A stretch of 64,000 nucleotides of DNA from Hofstenia miamia (Eukaryota; Xenacoelomorpha; Acoela): assembly GCA_004352715.1 (NCBI GenBank), contig SCFE01000047.1, forward strand, positions 1,072,606 through 1,136,605. The letters run 5' to 3'. A program made the position numbers and the translations under genes. Each line of letters starts with the position of its first letter. Position 1 is the first letter of the stretch. Positions 59,499 to 64,000 of the stretch are shown one piece after another. The notes beneath the pieces were generated by a model. That model made no database searches. It saw nothing but the letters and a program-made list of their open reading frames with translations, and had not been told where the DNA came from.

Positions 59499-60137
59499 CG
59501 AGGGGTGATCAAAAAGTAATTACAATGGCATTGTAAATAAAAAAATTGACAGAAAATACCATTTATTTTAATTACATTCATTCAAAATATTCTCCCCTTA
59601 CTTCCACAAAACATTACATTCTCCTCCACTATTTATCAAATCATTTGCGGAACTCTGATTGAGGTATATTCCTCAGCTCTGAATGGACAGATTTGGCCAA
59701 ATCTTGAATTCTGTTAAAAGGTCTTCCAGCAATTTTCGATTTGATTCTGGAGGCAATCAAAAACCACAAGTCAGGGAAGTAGGGTGGGTGAGGCAACAGC
59801 ATTGTCATGATGGATCAGAATTCTTGATCTTGATCTGTTTGGAGCTCTTGCATAGCAGTTTTGCAAAACTTGAGGCAATACATTTTCTGTATATATTTGC
59901 TATTATAGTACTAAATTTTGGCTTTATATCTACACACACTGGGTCACTTGCATTGAAGATAATTGTGAACATTCTCTTCTGAGAGTGATAGGTTTCCTTC
60001 AAAATGTGAGGACGAGGCTCATCTTCACTTAGCCAAAACATATTTGGAAATTCCAAATTTACTACAGCACAATCTTAATTGCACAACCACATCGTTGCCA
60101 AATTGCATTTCTGTTATTAATTTTTTATCACCCCTCG
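59499..60137 (-). mobile_element. Mariner-like element, 639 bp, internally deleted
   Basis: Ends CGAGGGGTGATCAAAAAGTA and (reverse complement) CGAGGGGTGATAAAAAATTA, each next to a TA target duplication (59497-59498, 60138-60139). The interior on the minus strand has WLSEDEPRPHILKET, MFTIIFNASDPVCVDIKPK and HPPYFPDL then RIKSKIAGRPFNRIQDLAKS and ending RGEYFE. These match mariner transposase: the W..eG.P....... start of the catalytic domain and the HPPYSPDLAP block, whose Asp is a catalytic residue. The helix-turn-helix N-terminus and the DNA between blocks are missing, and stops are present. Non-autonomous. Confidence 0.82.
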
Positions 60138-60365
60138 TATCCCCTTCATGTAGATGCCTATTTTCTCATTCTATTCAATGTCTTCCGCTAACATGGACAC
60201 GATTTATTTGGTTATTTATTCTTATATACTTTTGGAAAGCATCCATGTCGTCACTGTAAAGAATATCAAGGCATCTTGTTGATTATCAATGCTTCTCTGT
60301 TTCATTAGTTGCCATGTAGAATCTCGCCAACCTTCATACTAGTAAGTCTGAACTAATTTAGGAGC

Positions 60366-61958
60366 TGCTATAACAATTGTTTCCTCCTTATGTAGTACGG
60401 TAGGTGACAGACTCCAGTATCTGTCTCTCTTCTTTCTGTTCTATTGCTTTAGCCATTATACAATTAACTTATTATCTCATCAACTAATACTGATGCGAAA
60501 CTAACAACTGTTGTTTTAGATCCAAGACACGAGACAGAGTGTACAAAGTACAGGGTGCGCTACCCGACCTGCAACAAAGCACAAAAGAGGAATTGAAGAA
60601 CTACGCTATAACGAGTATTTCCATATGAAGCCTACACATCGATAGAGACACCAACCACAATTCGGATGGCTCAGTGTAATGGAAGTGTGTGTGGAAGGAC
60701 AATAGTGATAATGCTTGATACCCTATTAATTTAGTGTATTGATTGTTCTTGTTATCAATGAGGTCGTTTAATAAAGAGATCTCGCAACCGGGGTGCAATA
60801 GCTTGTTATGAGTTCGTACATATAATAACCTTACATATAAATAGATACATGCTGACCTGGAATACATGTGAACAATCAATACGGTCACAGCAAAAGGGAT
60901 TAATTGATAGTCAGTCAGTCTACTANTGTGCGTGGAAAGACAATAGTGATAATGCTTGATACCTTATTAATTTAGTGTATTGTTGTTGTTTAATAAAGAG
61001 ATCTCGCAACCGGGGTGCAATAGCTTGTTATGAGTTCGTAAATATAATAACCTTACATATAAGTAGATACATGCTGACCTGAAATACATGTGAACAATCA
61101 ATACGGTCACAGCAAAAGGGATGAATTGATAGTCAGTCAGTCTACTAGAAATCATACGTAATAAACAACATCCAAGATAATGCAAAGAGATCTTGTGATT
61201 CCATAATTTCCTTGATGTAAACAGATGTAATAACATAATGTAATAATAGTTGTAATATGAACAACGAACGATAGGAAAGCTAATACGAGTAAAAGCCCCT
61301 ATTCCTACACCTAACCTAAGAGCCTCTCGGGTAAGCACCGGCTATACACTTCACCCGTTAACTGGATCCGTGAACCACCGTCTTGAATACCCGAGAGCTC
61401 GAACGTTTAGCTTTCCATTGTATTAAGTAAAATAACCTGATACAAAAAACGCAAAGTAAATCCAGTAAATTAGATTCATCAACAAAATGATTGANACCTA
61501 AGAGCTTTTTGGGTAAGCACCGGCTATACACTTCACCCGTTAACTGGATCCGTGAACCACCGTCTTGAATACCCGAGAGCTCGAACGTTTAGCTTTCCAT
61601 TGTATTAAGTAAAATAACCTGATACAAAAACGCAAAGTAAATCCAGTAAATTAGATTCATCAACAAAATGATTGATTACACACTTTTTATAGTAAAAGAA
61701 TTAACAACAATCAAATATTTAACCAGTACCTGTTAATTCTGCTAATTCCACTTGTTTACAATTCCGAACGTTTAAATTTCTGTTCGTCTGCCGATTACGC
61801 AATTCTGACTTAATTAGCAGTAGCGATTTAGTCTAGTGCCGTTTCGCCAAATTAATTAATATCAAAAAATTACTGCACTATAAATTTACAAAAATAACTA
61901 ATTAATCTTATGCATATGTTTTTACAATTAATATTTTATTTAATATTCAGTCTTGGTT
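60366..61958 (-). repeat. LTR copy E of gypsy-like family, inflated by duplicated contig ends
   Basis: Starts (plus strand) TGCTATAACAATTGTTTCC, similar to the left end of copy D, and ends before a purine tract at 61959-61976. Contains AATAAAGAGATCTCGCAACC, CCTACACCTAACCTAAGAGC, GAACGTTTAGCTTTCCATTG and TTCGTCTGCCGATTACG. Two stretches appear twice (60686-60925 with 60927-61147, and 61313-61494 with 61496-61675), each pair meeting at a single N, so the real LTR is probably about 1.2 kb. Confidence 0.65.
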
Positions 61959-61988
61959 TCTTCTTTCTTTTTCTCAATTTGACCACAT

Positions 61989-62230
61989 ATGCTAAGATTA
62001 CGATTATGTTACAGTAGGTCCATCCTTATGAGCTCAGATATTTTTAGTTTTCCACTGTTCAATGTAAATAAGTTGTCTAACTTTATTTCCATTTCTCTTA
62101 TAAATCTTGGAATCTCCTCTTCTTTTTTAGTAACCACGATTATTACTCTTGTCTTATACTTTTTAACTATCTTTAGCATTTCCTCTATATTCGACCGAAG
62201 TTTCTTTGATGCAATTTCACTATTTTTCAC
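61989..62230 (-). pseudogene. Gypsy-like copy E, deleted extra-ORF fragment
   Basis: Minus strand fragment KNSEIASKKLRSNIEEMLKI and RVIIVVTKKEEEIPRFIREM with LDNLFTLNSGKLKISELI, 70-80% like copy C residues in 23454-23700. The stretch equivalent to 21150-23460 is missing between the LTR end and this fragment. Cut by N 62231. Confidence 0.75.
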
Positions 62231-62231
62231 N

Positions 62232-63467
62232 AAAATGGAAAACCTCACTTATAATTCTGGGGTTTTTTGGCTTTGGTTCACAATTTGTAGCATGCATGAG
62301 AGGAAACGTGCCTTAACAACTAAATGACATCCAAACTTTAAATAACGAAATTTTTTATTTCAAAAATTTAAGATCAGAAATATGCACTACAGCTGAAATG
62401 ACACACAATGCTTATTTTAATTTTATGTGATTTTAATCTGTTTACAAAGCACAAAAATTTTCATGCCATTATTTTAAAATTTCACAAATCTTCATAATTA
62501 AATGAAAATGCACAAACCCATGGATGTGTATGTCCATAGCAAAGGTTTCAATAATTCCTTACAAACTTGGATAAAATTTTTCAAAGATAGAGACATTACG
62601 ATTAGTTACATTAAAGTTTTGCTACTCAAACAACAAGTGTGTGTATGTATGTGTTGACCTCAGTGTAGGAATTCAGTAAATTGTGTTTTCTCGCTGTAAA
62701 TGTGCACTCTTTAATTTTTTTTAAAATTTGTTGTAAATATTTTCTACTCTGTAATCTCATTGTCTAAATTGCTCCAATATTAGAGGTTGCACAATGAAAA
62801 CAATGATAGGAAATATTGCTGCTAATAAATGTATGTGATTGTAAATTTGCTTTTATTTATTTAGCAAGAAAATAGGCCTACATTGATTCTCAGCCCTTTT
62901 TATGAAATTGTATCTCATATATCAGATACAGTATATTATACTTTTATTAAACATGATCACAATTACATGAACAAATTAATGTTTTTAATGACCAATTAGA
63001 ATTTTTTGATACTAACTATCGGTTTTTTGTAATAAAATTAATAAATTATAATGAATANATAATGTAATTGCGATAAGCAAAGGCATGAAATGTATGCGAT
63101 AACCTGGTCCAAAATTTCTGAGGTGGTATAACTATATAACGCCAAAGTCATTTTTGTATGTTTTTAGGAGAAAACTATCAAATTTCAAATATTTGTCAAT
63201 ATCAAAATCTAAATATGTAACATGATCATGTTTTTATCTGAATGCTCTTAACAGTTAATTCAGTCTTGTTTTTATTTCATTTGGATAGTTGTCGGAAAAT
63301 ATAACGAACTGCGTTTTTTAATATTGATTGGATGTCAAACAGCTAGAACGATTTTCAATATCACTTTGGACATTTTTGCAACACTAAATTTATCATTATC
63401 TGTATTTATGAGTCAATTATCGCAAGCAAATTGATATATTTCAGTATATATATATATATATATATAT
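62232..63467. other. No recognisable gene; ends in (TA)n before the final N block
   Basis: AT-rich sequence; a TA tract at 63446-63467 runs into N from 63468. Confidence 0.45.
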
Positions 63468-64000
63468 NNNNNNNNNNNNNNNNNNNNNNNNNNNNNNNNN
63501 NNNNNNNNNNNNNNNNNNNNNNNNNNNNNNNNNNNNNNNNNNNNNNNNNNNNNNNNNNNNNNNNNNNNNNNNNNNNNNNNNNNNNNNNNNNNNNNNNNNN
63601 NNNNNNNNNNNNNNNNNNNNNNNNNNNNNNNNNNNNNNNNNNNNNNNNNNNNNNNNNNNNNNNNNNNNNNNNNNNNNNNNNNNNNNNNNNNNNNNNNNNN
63701 NNNNNNNNNNNNNNNNNNNNNNNNNNNNNNNNNNNNNNNNNNNNNNNNNNNNNNNNNNNNNNNNNNNNNNNNNNNNNNNNNNNNNNNNNNNNNNNNNNNN
63801 NNNNNNNNNNNNNNNNNNNNNNNNNNNNNNNNNNNNNNNNNNNNNNNNNNNNNNNNNNNNNNNNNNNNNNNNNNNNNNNNNNNNNNNNNNNNNNNNNNNN
63901 NNNNNNNNNNNNNNNNNNNNNNNNNNNNNNNNNNNNNNNNNNNNNNNNNNNNNNNNNNNNNNNNNNNNNNNNNNNNNNNNNNNNNNNNNNNNNNNNNNNN
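63468..64000. other. Assembly gap at window end
   Basis: All N following a (TA)n tract. Confidence 0.98.

Noticed and set aside
59683-59982. 99-codon plus-strand frame
   Set aside because: Antisense to the mariner transposase relic, whose motifs are on the minus strand.
1-64000. CRISPR arrays, bacterial operons or phage genes
   Set aside because: Direct repeats here have no spacer pattern of CRISPR type, and the splicing and element content are those of an animal nuclear genome.

Overview
This window is nuclear DNA from an animal. It is very AT-rich, with spliced coding sequence, long (TA)n microsatellites and a dense, layered mix of animal-type transposable elements: P-element/THAP9-like, hAT, mariner, Penelope-like, CR1/L2-like LINEs and Ty3/gypsy-like LTR elements. 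I cannot name the species; an invertebrate such as a cnidarian or mollusc would fit. It is a draft scaffold with six N blocks and six single-N joins.

One host gene can be reconstructed with confidence. It is a seven-exon, minus-strand gene (9358 down to 2392) for a 312-residue 2-oxoglutarate/Fe(II) oxygenase of the isopenicillin-N-synthase-like family. All splice junctions keep frame, and the HxD...H iron ligands and the RxS 2-oxoglutarate motif are present. Its fifth intron carries an internally deleted P-element-like transposase between two (TA)n tracts.

The remainder is mostly mobile-element sediment. 10.5-11.1 kb: a hAT C-terminal relic. 11.8-13.65 kb: the 3' part of a gypsy-like element. 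13.96-14.54 kb: a related LTR. 14.55-17.28 kb: a plus-strand LINE (PHD finger, ORF1 RNA-binding region, endonuclease, partial RT). 17.28-20.10 kb: a minus-strand LINE ending in an (ATT)n tail. 20.10-25.37 kb: the best gypsy-like copy, with LTR, polypurine tract, a long extra ORF of unknown function, an in-frame tandem repeat and the integrase C-terminus. 25.44-27.53 kb: a second P-like transposase, itself split by a 475-bp TA-flanked MITE. 30.0-34.0 kb: repeated blocks and minisatellites. 36.0-37.35 kb: another gypsy fragment with a tRNA-Lys-type primer-binding site. 39.44-42.21 kb: a Penelope-like element with RT, GIY-YIG nuclease, direct and inverted terminal repeats and a hammerhead-ribozyme-like motif. 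46.1-48.0 and 53.97-54.48 kb: interleaved near-identical duplications that look like assembly problems. 51.86-53.21 kb: a solo-LTR-like block. 55.9-56.8 kb: a second, decayed Penelope relic. 59.5-60.14 kb: a short mariner derivative. 60.37-62.23 kb: another gypsy-like LTR plus a deleted interior.

No tRNA, rRNA, CRISPR or bacterial operon structure was seen. The most unusual item is the gypsy-like family's roughly 900-residue extra ORF placed after integrase, where an envelope gene would sit. Two diverged copies keep a GxND box and a downstream DxxH box, reminiscent of SGNH-type hydrolases, but no obvious nucleophile block was found.
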